Assembly: GCA_003478355.1 (NCBI GenBank)
Contig: QUFC01000012.1
Coordinates: 25,304-89,303, forward strand
Direction of reading: 5' to 3'
Origin: Lachnospiraceae bacterium AM48-27BH
GTDB lineage: Bacteria; Bacillota; Clostridia; Lachnospirales; Lachnospiraceae
DNA length: 64,000 nucleotides
Part shown: one piece after another, positions 35,093 to 44,238 of the stretch
How positions within the stretch are numbered: the stretch's first letter is position 1
Layout of the letters: the number at the start of each line of letters is the position of its first letter
The notes under the pieces: generated by a model
What the model saw: the letters and a program-made list of their open reading frames with translations, nothing else
What the model was told of the DNA's origin: nothing
Databases searched by the model: none
Position numbers and translations under genes: made by a program

Positions 35093-36039
35093 AGGCGTTT
35101 TCCCCAGTCTTCCGTAGGCAGTGGAACGGTAGTCAGAAGCCGTTCTATGATCTCTTTACCAGAAGTTTTTAGTCCGAAGGTTCTGGCAGTGGTCAGACGA
35201 TGGGCCAGAACTGGAACAGCCAGTGTTTTGATATCTTCCGGAATCACATAGTCACGGCCTTTCACCAGAGCGTAGGCTTTGGCGGCGCGGTAAAGGGCAA
35301 GACTTCCACGTGGGCTGACACCATCCAGAATCTGGGAATCATTTCTGGTCGCCTGTACCAGGTTCACAAGATAATCTTTTAATAGCGGATGTACGAAAAT
35401 GGCACTGGCGGCGGTTTTCAAAGAAGATAAATCCTTTTTATTGCAGACAGCCTTTAAATCAGTCAGTGGATTTCTGGAGCCAAACCGGTCCAAGATGGTC
35501 AGTTCTTCCTCTTTGGATGGATAGCCCATGGAAATCTGCATCAGAAACCGGTCCAGCTGAGCCTCCGGAAGAGGATAGGTCCCCTCTGTTTCTACCGGGT
35601 TCTGGGTGGCAATGACGAAAAATGGTTCATCCAGCAGATAAGTTTCCCCATCAATGGTTACCTGATGCTCCTCCATGGATTCCAGAAGGCTGGACTGGGT
35701 GCGAGGAGTGGCGCGGTTGATCTCATCTGCAAGTAAAATGTGAGTAAATACAGGACCTTTCTGGAGAACAAAAGCACTTTCCTTCTGATCAAAATAATTC
35801 AGTCCGGTAACGTCAGATGGAAGAAGATCCGGTGTAAACTGGATTCTGGAAAATACCAGTGACATGCTTTTAGCTAAGGACTTGGCTAAAAGTGTTTTGC
35901 CGGTTCCGGGAACATCCTCTAACAGGACGTGTCCTCCGGCAACTAAGGATGTCAGAAGAAGGTCAATGGTGTCGGTTCTTCCGACGATGACCTTGCGGAT
36001 ATTTTGTCTGATGGATTCAAGAATTTCGATTGGCTGCAT
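35089..36039 (-). CDS. MoxR-family AAA+ ATPase
   Basis: 316 residues. Walker A is EDVPGTGKTLLAKSLAK, Walker B ILLADEINRATPRTQSSLLE, sensor 1 VIATQNPVETEGTYPLPEAQ and the Arg finger region DRFLMQISMGYPSKEEE. The MoxR family acts as a chaperone-like ATPase that matures or activates protein complexes, often with DUF58/VWA partners, matching the two downstream genes. The start at 36039 has AGGAGG seven bases upstream. First gene of the operon. Confidence 0.93.
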   Translation of the reverse strand: MQPIEILESIRQNIRKVIVGRTDTIDLLLTSLVAGGHVLLEDVPGTGKTLLAKSLAKSMSLVFSRIQFTPDLLPSDVTGLNYFDQKESAFVLQKGPVFTHILLADEINRATPRTQSSLLESMEEHQVTIDGETYLLDEPFFVIATQNPVETEGTYPLPEAQLDRFLMQISMGYPSKEEELTILDRFGSRNPLTDLKAVCNKKDLSSLKTAASAIFVHPLLKDYLVNLVQATRNDSQILDGVSPRGSLALYRAAKAYALVKGRDYVIPEDIKTLAVPVLAHRLTTARTFGLKTSGKEIIERLLTTVPLPTEDWGKRL

Positions 36040-36123
36040 AAGTTCCTCCTGGGTAAATCCCGGTATCCCCTATAAGATCTTTAAGCGGGGGCAGTACGGG
36101 TTTTTTACGGTCAGCGTGATAAG

Positions 36124-36158
36124 GGTACAGTAACGTACAGACCTGCTGAACAGTTATA
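36124..36158 (-). repeat. Short dispersed repeat fragment (reverse)
   Basis: The reverse complement reads ATAACTGTTCAGCAGGTCTG, matching the start of the repeats at 15065 and 58285. The rest of this 300-bp gap (36040-36339) holds the nfnA promoter and nothing else I can see. Confidence 0.5.
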
Positions 36159-36249
36159 AATCATTTTACTACAGCTTTTTTAGAAGAAATAGTATTTTTT
36201 GTTATGTTCTGGATTTTTATAGTTTTTTGTGGTGTTTTATCAATAAATC

Positions 36250-36278
36250 TTGCTATATCGTTAAAAAAATGCTAATAT
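36250..36278 (+). promoter_or_regulatory. Promoter of nfnAB
   Basis: TTGCTA at 36250-36255, a 17-bp spacer and TAATAT at 36273-36278 with extended TGC. Confidence 0.65.
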
Positions 36279-36339
36279 TAGTTCTGGACTTGAAGGTTCG
36301 GAAAAGGCCTTTGGGATTAAATCTTTTAGGAGGGGTCAG

Positions 36340-37230
36340 ATGTTTAAGATATTAAAAGCAGAGCAGTTGGCAGACAAAATCTTTCTGATGGACGTTGAAG
36401 CACCCAGAGTGGCCAAATCCTGTGAGCCAGGTGAATTTGTGATCGTAAAGATGGATGAGATCGGAGAGAGAATCCCGCTTACTATTTGTGATTACAACCG
36501 TGAGGCAGGAGTGGTTACCATTGTATTCCAGATCGTTGGCGCTTCTACCCAGAGAATGTCAGAACTGAAGGCAGGAGATGCATTTGAGGATGTAGTAGGA
36601 CCTCTTGGCCGCCCATCCGAATTTGTACATGAGGACCTGGAAGTATTAAAGAATAAGAAAATGTTGTTCGTAGCAGGCGGTGTCGGCACTGCTCCGGTAT
36701 ACCCACAGGTGAAATGGTTAAGAGCCCACGGTATTGATGCGGACGTGATCGTAGGCGCAAAGAATAAAGACCTTCTGATACTGGAAGATCAGATGAGAGC
36801 CGTAGCTGGTAATTTATATGTGACAACGGATGATGGTTCCTATGTCCGCAAGGGTATGGTAACTGACGTGATCAAGGATCTGGTGATCAACCAGGGCAAG
36901 AAGTACGACGTGTGTGTAGCCATCGGACCGATGATCATGATGAAATTTGTGTGCCTGTTAACAAAAGAATTAAATCTCCCAACTATCGTCAGCATGAACC
37001 CGATCATGGTAGATGGTACAGGTATGTGCGGTGCATGTCGCCTGACTGTTGGTGATGAAGTGAAGTTTGCATGTGTGGATGGACCGGAATTTGACGGTCA
37101 TCTGGTAAACTTTGACGAAGCCATGAAGAGACAGCAGATGTATAAGACCCAGGAGGGCCGCGCAATGCTGAAATTAAAAGAGGGCAAGACCCATCATGGC
37201 GGATGTGGACAGTGCGGAGGTGACGAATAA
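36340..37230 (+). CDS. nfnA: FAD/NAD-binding, 2Fe-2S subunit (NfnA-type)
   Basis: 296 residues of the sulfide/dihydroorotate dehydrogenase-like flavoprotein family. FAD-binding stretch ERIPLTICDYN, NAD-binding GGVGTAPVYPQVKWL, and C-terminal cysteines DGTGMCGACRLTVGDEVKFAC that bind a 2Fe-2S cluster. Together with the next protein it forms NfnAB, a cytosolic electron-bifurcating transhydrogenase linking NADH, reduced ferredoxin and NADPH. An extra C-terminal GGCGQCGGDE tail adds two Cys. TTTAGGAGGGG precedes ATG 36340. Its stop overlaps the next start by one base (TAATG). Confidence 0.88.
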   Translation: MFKILKAEQLADKIFLMDVEAPRVAKSCEPGEFVIVKMDEIGERIPLTICDYNREAGVVTIVFQIVGASTQRMSELKAGDAFEDVVGPLGRPSEFVHEDLEVLKNKKMLFVAGGVGTAPVYPQVKWLRAHGIDADVIVGAKNKDLLILEDQMRAVAGNLYVTTDDGSYVRKGMVTDVIKDLVINQGKKYDVCVAIGPMIMMKFVCLLTKELNLPTIVSMNPIMVDGTGMCGACRLTVGDEVKFACVDGPEFDGHLVNFDEAMKRQQMYKTQEGRAMLKLKEGKTHHGGCGQCGGDE

Positions 37231-38624
37231 TGGATGTACTGAAAAAAGTTCCGGTTCGTGAGCAGGACCCAAAGGTAAGAGCAACAAACTTTGAAGAGGT
37301 TTGTCTTGGATATAATAAAGAAGAGGCTATGGAAGAGGCATCCAGATGTCTGAAATGTAAAAACGCCAGATGTATGAAGGGATGCCCGGTTTCCATTAAT
37401 ATTCCTGGATTTATCAAAGAGGTTCAGGATGGCAATTTTGAAGAGGCAGCGAAGATCATCGCCCAGTCTTCCGCACTTCCTGCAGTCTGCGGACGTGTAT
37501 GTCCACAGGAGAGTCAGTGTGAGGGACAGTGTGTACGTGGTGTGAAAGGTGAGCCGATTTCCATCGGTAAGCTGGAGCGTTTCGTAGCAGACTGGTCCAG
37601 AGAGAATGATTTTGTTCCGGCAGTCAGCGAAGAGAAGAATGGCAAGAAAGTCGCAGTCATCGGTTCCGGTCCATCCGGTCTGACCTGCGCAGGTGATCTG
37701 GCAAAATTAGGCTATGACGTGACCATTTTCGAGGCACTGCATCAGCCAGGCGGCGTACTGATCTATGGTATTCCGGAGTTCCGTCTGCCGAAGGATACTG
37801 TCGTTAGACATGAAGTTGAGAATGTGAAAAAACTGGGTGTGAAGATCGAAACGGATGTCATCATCGGCAAATCCATCACCATCGACCAGTTATTAGACGA
37901 GGAAGGCTTCGATGCCGTGTTTATTGGATCCGGTGCAGGACTTCCGATGTTCATGGGTATTCCGGGTGAGAACGCCAACGGCGTATTCTCTGCGAATGAG
38001 TACTTAACCAGAAGCAACCTGATGAAGGCATTCCGTGACGATTATGACACTCCGATCGCAGCAGGTAAGAAGGTTGCCGTTGTCGGCGGTGGCAACGTAG
38101 CCATGGATGCGGCAAGAACCGCACTTCGTCTTGGCGCAGAGGTACATATCGTTTACCGTCGTAGTGAGGCAGAGCTTCCGGCACGAGTGGAAGAAGTTCA
38201 CCACGCAAAAGAAGAGGGTGTGATCTTCGATCTGTTGACGAATCCAACCGAGATCCTGGTTGATGACAACGGCTGGGTAAGTGGCATGAAGTGCATCCGC
38301 ATGGAATTAGGCGAGCCAGATGCATCCGGCAGAAGAAGACCAGTGGCCATCCCAGGTTCCGAGTTTGTGATGGATGTAGACACGGTCATCATGTCCTTAG
38401 GTACTTCTCCAAACCCACTGATCTCCAACACCACCAAAGGTCTTGAGATCAACAAGAGAAAATGTATCGTAGCCGAAGAGGCTACTGGCAAGACCAGTAA
38501 AGAGGCTGTTTACGCAGGCGGCGATGCAGTAACCGGCGCAGCAACCGTAATTCTGGCTATGGAGGCCGGTAAAGCTGGCGCGAAGGGCATTCATGAGTAT
38601 TTGTCTGGAAAGACAGAAGCGTAA
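37230..38624 (+). CDS. nfnB: NADPH-binding flavoprotein, GltD/NfnB-type (glutamate synthase small-chain family)
   Basis: 464 residues. N-terminal cysteine-rich domain (RCLKCKNARCMKGCPVSINI and CGRVCPQESQCEGQC) for two 4Fe-4S clusters. Then FAD site VAVIGSGPSGLTCAGDLAKLG (~150) and NADPH site VAVVGGGNVAMDAARTALRLG (~290), ending GDAVTGAATVILAMEAGK. This architecture is shared by GltB small chains and NfnB. Translational overlap with nfnA and the absence of a gltB large chain favour NfnB over glutamate synthase. Homology-based annotation often calls it gltA. Confidence 0.88.
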   Translation: MDVLKKVPVREQDPKVRATNFEEVCLGYNKEEAMEEASRCLKCKNARCMKGCPVSINIPGFIKEVQDGNFEEAAKIIAQSSALPAVCGRVCPQESQCEGQCVRGVKGEPISIGKLERFVADWSRENDFVPAVSEEKNGKKVAVIGSGPSGLTCAGDLAKLGYDVTIFEALHQPGGVLIYGIPEFRLPKDTVVRHEVENVKKLGVKIETDVIIGKSITIDQLLDEEGFDAVFIGSGAGLPMFMGIPGENANGVFSANEYLTRSNLMKAFRDDYDTPIAAGKKVAVVGGGNVAMDAARTALRLGAEVHIVYRRSEAELPARVEEVHHAKEEGVIFDLLTNPTEILVDDNGWVSGMKCIRMELGEPDASGRRRPVAIPGSEFVMDVDTVIMSLGTSPNPLISNTTKGLEINKRKCIVAEEATGKTSKEAVYAGGDAVTGAATVILAMEAGKAGAKGIHEYLSGKTEA

Positions 38625-38657
38625 GAGCTTTTGAAAATGGAAGATTGATGGTTTTGA

Positions 38658-38689
38658 GGGGCGGAAAGCGTAGGCTTTCCGCCCCTTTT
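38658..38689 (+). terminator. Terminator of nfnAB
   Basis: GGGGCGGAAAGC-GTAG-GCTTTCCGCCCC is a perfect 12-bp stem followed by TTTT. Confidence 0.93.
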
Positions 38690-38724
38690 GTAACAATAGA
38701 ATTAAGGCAAATCAAGTAATATTG

Positions 38725-38753
38725 TTGTGATTTTTATAGATGTGTATTACAAT
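38725..38753 (+). promoter_or_regulatory. Promoter of the DUF3427 helicase gene
   Basis: TTGTGA at 38725-38730, a 17-bp spacer and TACAAT at 38748-38753, 40 bp before the start codon. Confidence 0.6.
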
Positions 38754-38793
38754 AATTATGCAAAATAGTTGAGAATATGAGGAATAATCATAC

Positions 38794-41790
38794 ATGACAT
38801 CAGATAGAATCATTGATTTGCAAAATGGATTATATACTGCTTTTGTTGATCAAACACATCGCTCGAATTTAGCATACCGTCCTCAGTTTGTTTATAATGA
38901 TAACAAAAAAGGACAAAAGGTTTTCTCTGCAATCGAAGATGAGTTACTAAAATGTGATAAATTTGATATCAGTGTTGCGTTTATTACTAAAGGCGGTATT
39001 ACTCCATTATTGCAGACATTAAAAGAACTGGAACGTAAACATATTGCAGGCCGGATTTTGACAACAGATTATTTAAATTTCAGTGATCCATCTGCACTGG
39101 ACACATTAGCAGGGCTTTCCAATATTGAATTGCGAATGTACCAAACGGAAAAAGCAGGAAATGGTTTTCACACAAAAGGATATATTTTTCAAAAATATGA
39201 GGAGTATCATTTCATTATAGGTAGTTCGAATCTGACACAAGATGCGCTGACCAGAAATATGGAGTGGAACACGAAAGTGATTTCTACCAATAAGGGAGAG
39301 ATGGCACAGTTAGTTTTGCATGAGTTTGACAGACTGTGGAATGATACGAGAAGCACCAGATGTTATGCGGATTTTATCACGGAATACCGCAGAGTTTATG
39401 AAGAACAGAAACTTTTCCAAAAGATGGTTTCAAAGCAGAAACAGATCGTCAGACAAGAGATGGTTCCATCTTTGGAAGCGTATACTTTACAGCCGAATTC
39501 TATGCAGAGAGCTTTTATTTATAATTTATTAGAACTTCGGAAAAGAAAAATGGATAAGGCATTGTTGATTTCTGCTACTGGTACGGGAAAAACCTATGCA
39601 TCTGCGTTTGCTATGCGTGAATTGGGTTTTAAACGGGTCTTGTTTCTGGTACATCGAAATCAGATTGCCAGACAGGCGAAAGTCTCATTTGAGCGTGTTT
39701 TTGGCAGTAGGATTTGTACAGGACTAATTTCTGGAAATGCAACAGATTATCATGCAGATTTTATTTTTGCTACTGTTCAGACACTTAGCAAGCAGGAAAA
39801 TCTGGAACGCTTTCCAAAAGATTATTTTGATGCATGTATTTATGATGAGGCACATCATACCAGTGCTGAAAGCTATAAGAGGGTAATGGATTATTTTACT
39901 CCGCAATTTACACTTGGTATGACGGCGACACCAGATAAGCGGGATGATCATATTGATGGGCGCAATATTTATGAAATATTTGATCATAATATTGCTTATG
40001 AGATCCGTTTGCAGCAGGCGATGGAGGAAGATTTATTATGCCCATTCCATTATTTTGGAATTACGGATCTTGCAACGATTGCTGATGACGGGACCTCAAA
40101 AGAAGAAAAGTTGGAGCAGTTTCGTTATCTGACCAGCGATGAACGCGCAAACTATGTGATGGAACAGGCAACTTATTTTGGACATTCCGGTGATCGGGTA
40201 AAAGGGTTAATTTTTTGTAGTAGAATCGAAGAAGCGAAAGAATTATCCAGAAAATTTAATGCCATGGGACTTCGAACTGTGGCATTGAGTGGAGCAGATC
40301 CTGAAGAAGTCCGCATGGCAGCGATTGAACGTTTGACCATGGAGGCACAATCTCCAGAGGATGATTATCTGGATTATATTTTGACAGTAGATATTTTTTC
40401 AGAAGGAACGGATATCGTTGAGGTAAATCAGGTAATTATGCTGCGTCCTACTCAATCACCGATCGTTTTTATTCAACAGCTCGGTCGTGGACTGAGAAAG
40501 TCGAAAGAAAAAGAATATGTGGTAGTTCTGGACTTTATTGGAAATTATAAGAACAATTTTATGATTCCAATTGCTCTTTCTGGTGATCGTAGCTATAACA
40601 AGGACAATATCCGCAGATATTTAATGGAAGGCGGTCGCATGATTCCTGGTGCCAGCACGATTCATTTTGATGAGATCAGCCGAAAACGAATTTTTGCAGC
40701 AGTCGATCATGCGAATTTTAGTGATATCAGATTGATCAGGGAAAATTATACAAACCTGAAAAATAAATTGGGACGCATTCCGAAATTATGTGATTTTGAT
40801 GATTATGGGGAAATGGATGTACTTCGTATTTTCGATAATAACAGTCTGGGATCTTATTACAAATTTTTGGTAAAGTATGAAAAAGATTATAAAGTTCGTT
40901 TGTCAATAGAAGAAGAAAAAATGGTTGAGTTTATTTCTAAAAAACTTGCTAATGGTAAACGGATTCAGGAATTGCAGCTTTTAAAGAGAATGTTGATGTA
41001 TGTTCAGAGATTTCATGTTTTTAATGGTCTAAGTCAGGAATTACAGGATAATTATGGAATTCAATTAACTGAAAATCAGAAGAAAAATATCATCAATGTA
41101 TTGACCAATGAATTTCCAGCAGGTGCAAGCAAGAAAACATATGCAGACTGCATTTTTATCGAAAAAGAGAAGGATGAGTCCACTGACTACTGTATTTCCA
41201 AAATCTTTGCTAAAATGCTTCAAAATCGATATTTTTATGAGATGATCGATGAATTGGTGGATTTTGGTATCAGTAGAAATAGAAGAGATTATGCAGATAC
41301 ATATAAAGGGACAAGTTTTGTTTTGTATCAGAAATATACTTATGAAGATGTCTGTCGTCTTCTGAATTGGGAAATTAATGAAGTTCCATTAAACATCGGC
41401 GGTTATAAGTATGATAAAAAAACGAAGACATTTCCGGTATTTATCAATTATGATAAAGCGGAGAATATTAGTGATACAACGAAGTATGAAGACCATTTTA
41501 CCAGTAGCAGCAGTTTGATTGCAATTTCAAAGTCTGGAAGGAGTGTATCATCGGAAGATGTTCAGAATTTTCTTCATGCAGAAGAACGTGGAATTCAGGT
41601 GCATCTTTTTGTGAGAAAAAATAAAGATGATAAAATTTCCAAGGAATTTTATTATTTGGGCTACATGAAGGCCAGTGGACGATTTAAGGAATTTACAATG
41701 CCAAATACGGATAAAACGGCAGTGGAGATTGAATGGATATTGGATGAGCCGGTGAGAGAAGATTTATATGAATATCTGGTAAATGCTTGA
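38794..41790 (+). CDS. PLD-like nuclease - SF2 DEAH helicase - DUF3427 protein
   Basis: 998 residues with three parts. Residues ~40-190: a phospholipase D-like module (FHTKGYIFQKYEEYHFIIGSSNLT, the HxK...GSSNLT half-site). Residues ~235-620: superfamily-2 helicase with Walker A SATGTGKT, IYDEAHH (Asp351), GMTATPDKRDD and C-terminal motifs FSEGTDIVEV and QQLGRGLRKS. Residues ~640-998: DUF3427-type end (GTSFVLYQKYTYEDVCRLLN, then FPVFINYDKAENISDTTKYE). Similar proteins are annotated as restriction-like or repair helicases. It is A+T-richer than its neighbours. The next gene, a Nudix hydrolase, starts 63 bp later and is probably cotranscribed. GAGGAA is ~11 bases before ATG 38794. A defence role is inferred. 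Confidence 0.85.
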   Translation: MTSDRIIDLQNGLYTAFVDQTHRSNLAYRPQFVYNDNKKGQKVFSAIEDELLKCDKFDISVAFITKGGITPLLQTLKELERKHIAGRILTTDYLNFSDPSALDTLAGLSNIELRMYQTEKAGNGFHTKGYIFQKYEEYHFIIGSSNLTQDALTRNMEWNTKVISTNKGEMAQLVLHEFDRLWNDTRSTRCYADFITEYRRVYEEQKLFQKMVSKQKQIVRQEMVPSLEAYTLQPNSMQRAFIYNLLELRKRKMDKALLISATGTGKTYASAFAMRELGFKRVLFLVHRNQIARQAKVSFERVFGSRICTGLISGNATDYHADFIFATVQTLSKQENLERFPKDYFDACIYDEAHHTSAESYKRVMDYFTPQFTLGMTATPDKRDDHIDGRNIYEIFDHNIAYEIRLQQAMEEDLLCPFHYFGITDLATIADDGTSKEEKLEQFRYLTSDERANYVMEQATYFGHSGDRVKGLIFCSRIEEAKELSRKFNAMGLRTVALSGADPEEVRMAAIERLTMEAQSPEDDYLDYILTVDIFSEGTDIVEVNQVIMLRPTQSPIVFIQQLGRGLRKSKEKEYVVVLDFIGNYKNNFMIPIALSGDRSYNKDNIRRYLMEGGRMIPGASTIHFDEISRKRIFAAVDHANFSDIRLIRENYTNLKNKLGRIPKLCDFDDYGEMDVLRIFDNNSLGSYYKFLVKYEKDYKVRLSIEEEKMVEFISKKLANGKRIQELQLLKRMLMYVQRFHVFNGLSQELQDNYGIQLTENQKKNIINVLTNEFPAGASKKTYADCIFIEKEKDESTDYCISKIFAKMLQNRYFYEMIDELVDFGISRNRRDYADTYKGTSFVLYQKYTYEDVCRLLNWEINEVPLNIGGYKYDKKTKTFPVFINYDKAENISDTTKYEDHFTSSSSLIAISKSGRSVSSEDVQNFLHAEERGIQVHLFVRKNKDDKISKEFYYLGYMKASGRFKEFTMPNTDKTAVEIEWILDEPVREDLYEYLVNA

Positions 41791-41852
41791 CAGGATGGTA
41801 CATAAGGCGCGTGATAAGCAAGCGAATGAACGAGAAATTGAGGAGTCAGAAA

Positions 41853-42254
41853 ATGAAGACAGTCAAAGTAGTAGCAGCAGTAATCAAAGTGAAAAAAGAA
41901 AATGGAAAATGGATGATTTTCGCAACCCAAAGAGGCTATGGAGAGTTCAAAGATGGATGGGAATTTCCAGGAGGAAAAATTGAAGCTGGAGAAACCCCAC
42001 AGGAAGCATTAAAAAGGGAAATCAGAGAGGAATTAGATACAGAAATTAAAGTGGGACAGCTTATTACAACTGTAGAATATGATTATCCAACATTTCATCT
42101 TTCCATGGATTGCTTTTGGGCTGAGGTTGTTTCTGGAAATTTGATTTTGCGTGAACACGAAGCTGCAAAATGGCTGGCTATGGAAGAACTGGATTCTGTA
42201 GACTGGTTGCCGGCAGATGTGATGGTGGTGGAGAAGGTGCGAGATCGTTTGTAA
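41853..42254 (+). CDS. Nudix hydrolase, MutT-like (deoxy)nucleoside triphosphate pyrophosphohydrolase
   Basis: 133 residues. ATG 41853 has GAGGAG seven bases upstream; an upstream reading from 41787 lacks one. The Nudix box is complete: GGKIEAGETPQEALKREIRE followed by ELDTEI, with the catalytic REIREEL. The start VKVVAAVIKVKKENGKWMIF and GYGEFKDGWEFPGG are typical of MutT/8-oxo-dGTP-type enzymes. It would hydrolyse modified or free (d)NTPs. Its position right after the DUF3427 helicase suggests that the two work together, perhaps on nucleotide pools during DNA damage or phage attack; that is inference. Confidence 0.88.
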   Translation: MKTVKVVAAVIKVKKENGKWMIFATQRGYGEFKDGWEFPGGKIEAGETPQEALKREIREELDTEIKVGQLITTVEYDYPTFHLSMDCFWAEVVSGNLILREHEAAKWLAMEELDSVDWLPADVMVVEKVRDRL

Positions 42255-42283
42255 ATATCATTAGAGAAGAAATAATATATCCC

Positions 42284-42330
42284 ATTATACCCGTTATACC
42301 CTTGAAATGCTGAGGTATAACGGGTATAAT
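42284..42330 (+). promoter_or_regulatory. Promoter embedded in a 17-bp perfect palindrome
   Basis: ATTATACCCGTTATACC (42284-42300) and GGTATAACGGGTATAAT (42314-42330) are perfect inverted repeats around a 13-nt centre. A promoter for the ATPase gene lies inside: TTGAAA at 42302-42307 in the centre, a 17-bp spacer, TATAAT at 42325-42330 forming the end of the right arm. A protein bound to the dyad would cover the whole promoter. Confidence 0.85.
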
Positions 42331-42366
42331 TTGATATAACAACAGACACTAACAGGAGGTGACACT

Positions 42367-44184
42367 ATGTTCCAAAATGAACTTCAAAGCCGTATTGAAG
42401 ATTTAAAACAACAAATTGCAGCTTTTCCACCTGGTTCTATTACAAAGAAAAAAATAAATGGTAAGGACTACTTTTATCGTCGCTGGACAGAGGACAAAAA
42501 GAGAAAAGAAAAATACATTCCAATGACAGAAGTGGAAACAGTTCGACAACAGATTGAACAAAGAAGGTTATTAGAACAGGAGTTGAAAACATTAAAAGTG
42601 CAGCTTTCAAAATCACAGCCTGAGAAAGAAATAGTGACATCTCCTGCATTTGTAACGAATGTACGAACTGGCAAATCTTTACGTGTATTTTCGGCAAGTG
42701 TTCAAAAAATGCGAAAAAGAGAGTGCTATCAACAACTTTACAATTTTGTTTACGGCGAAGCACAGGATAAGGTGTTCATCCTTTATGGATTACGCCGTAC
42801 CGGGAAAACCACGATGATTCGGCAGATTTTTGCTGAAATGGATGACAACGAACTAGAAAAAACTGCTTTTATCCAGATTACATTAAAAGACACTTTAGCA
42901 GATGTAAACCATGATTTGAAACTATTAGAGGCACAGGGGATTCGGTATGTATTTCTTGATGAAGTGACCTTGATGGAAGATTTTATTGAGGGCGCAGCGT
43001 TGTTTTCTGATGTGTTTGCTGCTTGTGGTATGAAAATTGTACTGTCTGGAACAGATTCCCTGGGCTTTTTATTTACAGAAGACGAGCAGCTTTATGACAG
43101 ATGCATTTTACTTCATACGACATGGATACCATATCGGGAATTTGAAGAGGTTTTGGGAATCCGTGGTATTGATGAATACATTCGGTATGGTGGAACCATG
43201 AGCCTTGGCGGAGTTCATTATAATGAGACTTCTACATTTGCGACTTTGGAAAGTACGGATCAATATGTGGACACAGCCATTGCCAGAAATATTCAGCATT
43301 CTTTGCGATGCTATCAGTATGAGAATCATTTTCAACATTTGCGGGATTTATATGACAAAAATGAGTTGACCAGTGCGATCAATCGTGTTGTGGAAGATAT
43401 CAACCATCGCTTTACACTGGAAGTTTTAACGCAGGATTTTAAATCCCATGATCTTGGAACTTCAGCATCTAATTTGCGTAGGGATCGGAAAAATCCAACA
43501 GATATCCTTGATCGTGTGGATGTGGCTGAGGTAACAGATAACTTGAGAAAATTACTAGAAATTCGAAATAAAAAGGAACAGCAAGTAGAACTTGATGACG
43601 TTCATGCAGCGGAGATAGAGGAATATTTGAATTTGCTTGACCTCACACAGAAGATTGATGTGATGCATTTGCCGAATGTTGGAACGAAGACTCAAAGGAC
43701 TGTCATAGCGCAGCCGGGACTCCGTTATGCTCAGGCAGATGCTTTAATTCGTAGCTTGTTGTTGGATGAAATATTTAATTCTTTATCCTTGTCAGAACGA
43801 AATGCGGTACAGAAACGAATTATAAATGAGATAAAAGGGCGGATGTTGGAAGATATTGTCTTACTGGAAACCAAAATGGCGAATCCAGGAAAGCAGGTGT
43901 TTGTGCTTCAGTTCCCAGTTGGAGAGTTTGATATGGTAGTATTTGATCCCAATGATGCCGCATGTCAGATTTTTGAGATTAAGCATAGCACGGAGATGGT
44001 TAAATATCAGTATCGTCACTTGATTGATCAAGAAAAATGTGCGCAGACTGAACATCGATATGGTTCGATTACGAAAAAAACGGTGCTTTATCGGGGCGAG
44101 AATCAGATGGTCGAAGGAATATGGTATCAGAATGTTGAGGAATATTTGAAAAATTTGCAAGTCACTCCCATTGCAGGAGTTTAG
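42367..44184 (+). CDS. DUF6788-like N-terminus / AAA ATPase / PD-(D/E)XK-like C-terminus
   Basis: 605 residues. ATG 42367 follows AGGAGGTGA. An N-terminal helical segment with GSITKKKINGKDYFYRRW resembles short DUF6788-type domains. Residues ~135-330 form an AAA (AAA_14/DUF4143-like) ATPase with Walker A YGLRRTGKTT and Walker B YVFLDEVTLMEDF. The C-terminal part has FPVGEFDMVVFD...CQIFEIKHS (~518-541), an acidic-then-ExK pattern like PD-(D/E)XK nucleases. Such ATPases are common, poorly characterised and often found in accessory DNA. Its own palindromic promoter separates it from the helicase/Nudix pair. Nuclease activity is inferred only. Confidence 0.72.
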   Translation: MFQNELQSRIEDLKQQIAAFPPGSITKKKINGKDYFYRRWTEDKKRKEKYIPMTEVETVRQQIEQRRLLEQELKTLKVQLSKSQPEKEIVTSPAFVTNVRTGKSLRVFSASVQKMRKRECYQQLYNFVYGEAQDKVFILYGLRRTGKTTMIRQIFAEMDDNELEKTAFIQITLKDTLADVNHDLKLLEAQGIRYVFLDEVTLMEDFIEGAALFSDVFAACGMKIVLSGTDSLGFLFTEDEQLYDRCILLHTTWIPYREFEEVLGIRGIDEYIRYGGTMSLGGVHYNETSTFATLESTDQYVDTAIARNIQHSLRCYQYENHFQHLRDLYDKNELTSAINRVVEDINHRFTLEVLTQDFKSHDLGTSASNLRRDRKNPTDILDRVDVAEVTDNLRKLLEIRNKKEQQVELDDVHAAEIEEYLNLLDLTQKIDVMHLPNVGTKTQRTVIAQPGLRYAQADALIRSLLLDEIFNSLSLSERNAVQKRIINEIKGRMLEDIVLLETKMANPGKQVFVLQFPVGEFDMVVFDPNDAACQIFEIKHSTEMVKYQYRHLIDQEKCAQTEHRYGSITKKTVLYRGENQMVEGIWYQNVEEYLKNLQVTPIAGV

Positions 44185-44188
44185 AAAC

Positions 44189-44230
44189 CTCCCCTGGAAT
44201 TTAACCCCTTTCAGCCTAATTCCAGGGGAG
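44189..44230. terminator. Inverted repeat between the ATPase and PH-domain genes
   Basis: CTCCCCTGGAATT (44189-44201) and AATTCCAGGGGAG (44218-44230) are perfect 13-bp arms between convergent genes. No T run follows, so termination would be imperfect. Confidence 0.6.
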
Positions 44231-44238
44231 TGATCATA

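Noticed and set aside
42284-42330. Palindrome as a CRISPR or terminator element
   Set aside because: There is only one unit, no T run follows, and a consensus promoter lies inside; an operator is more likely.
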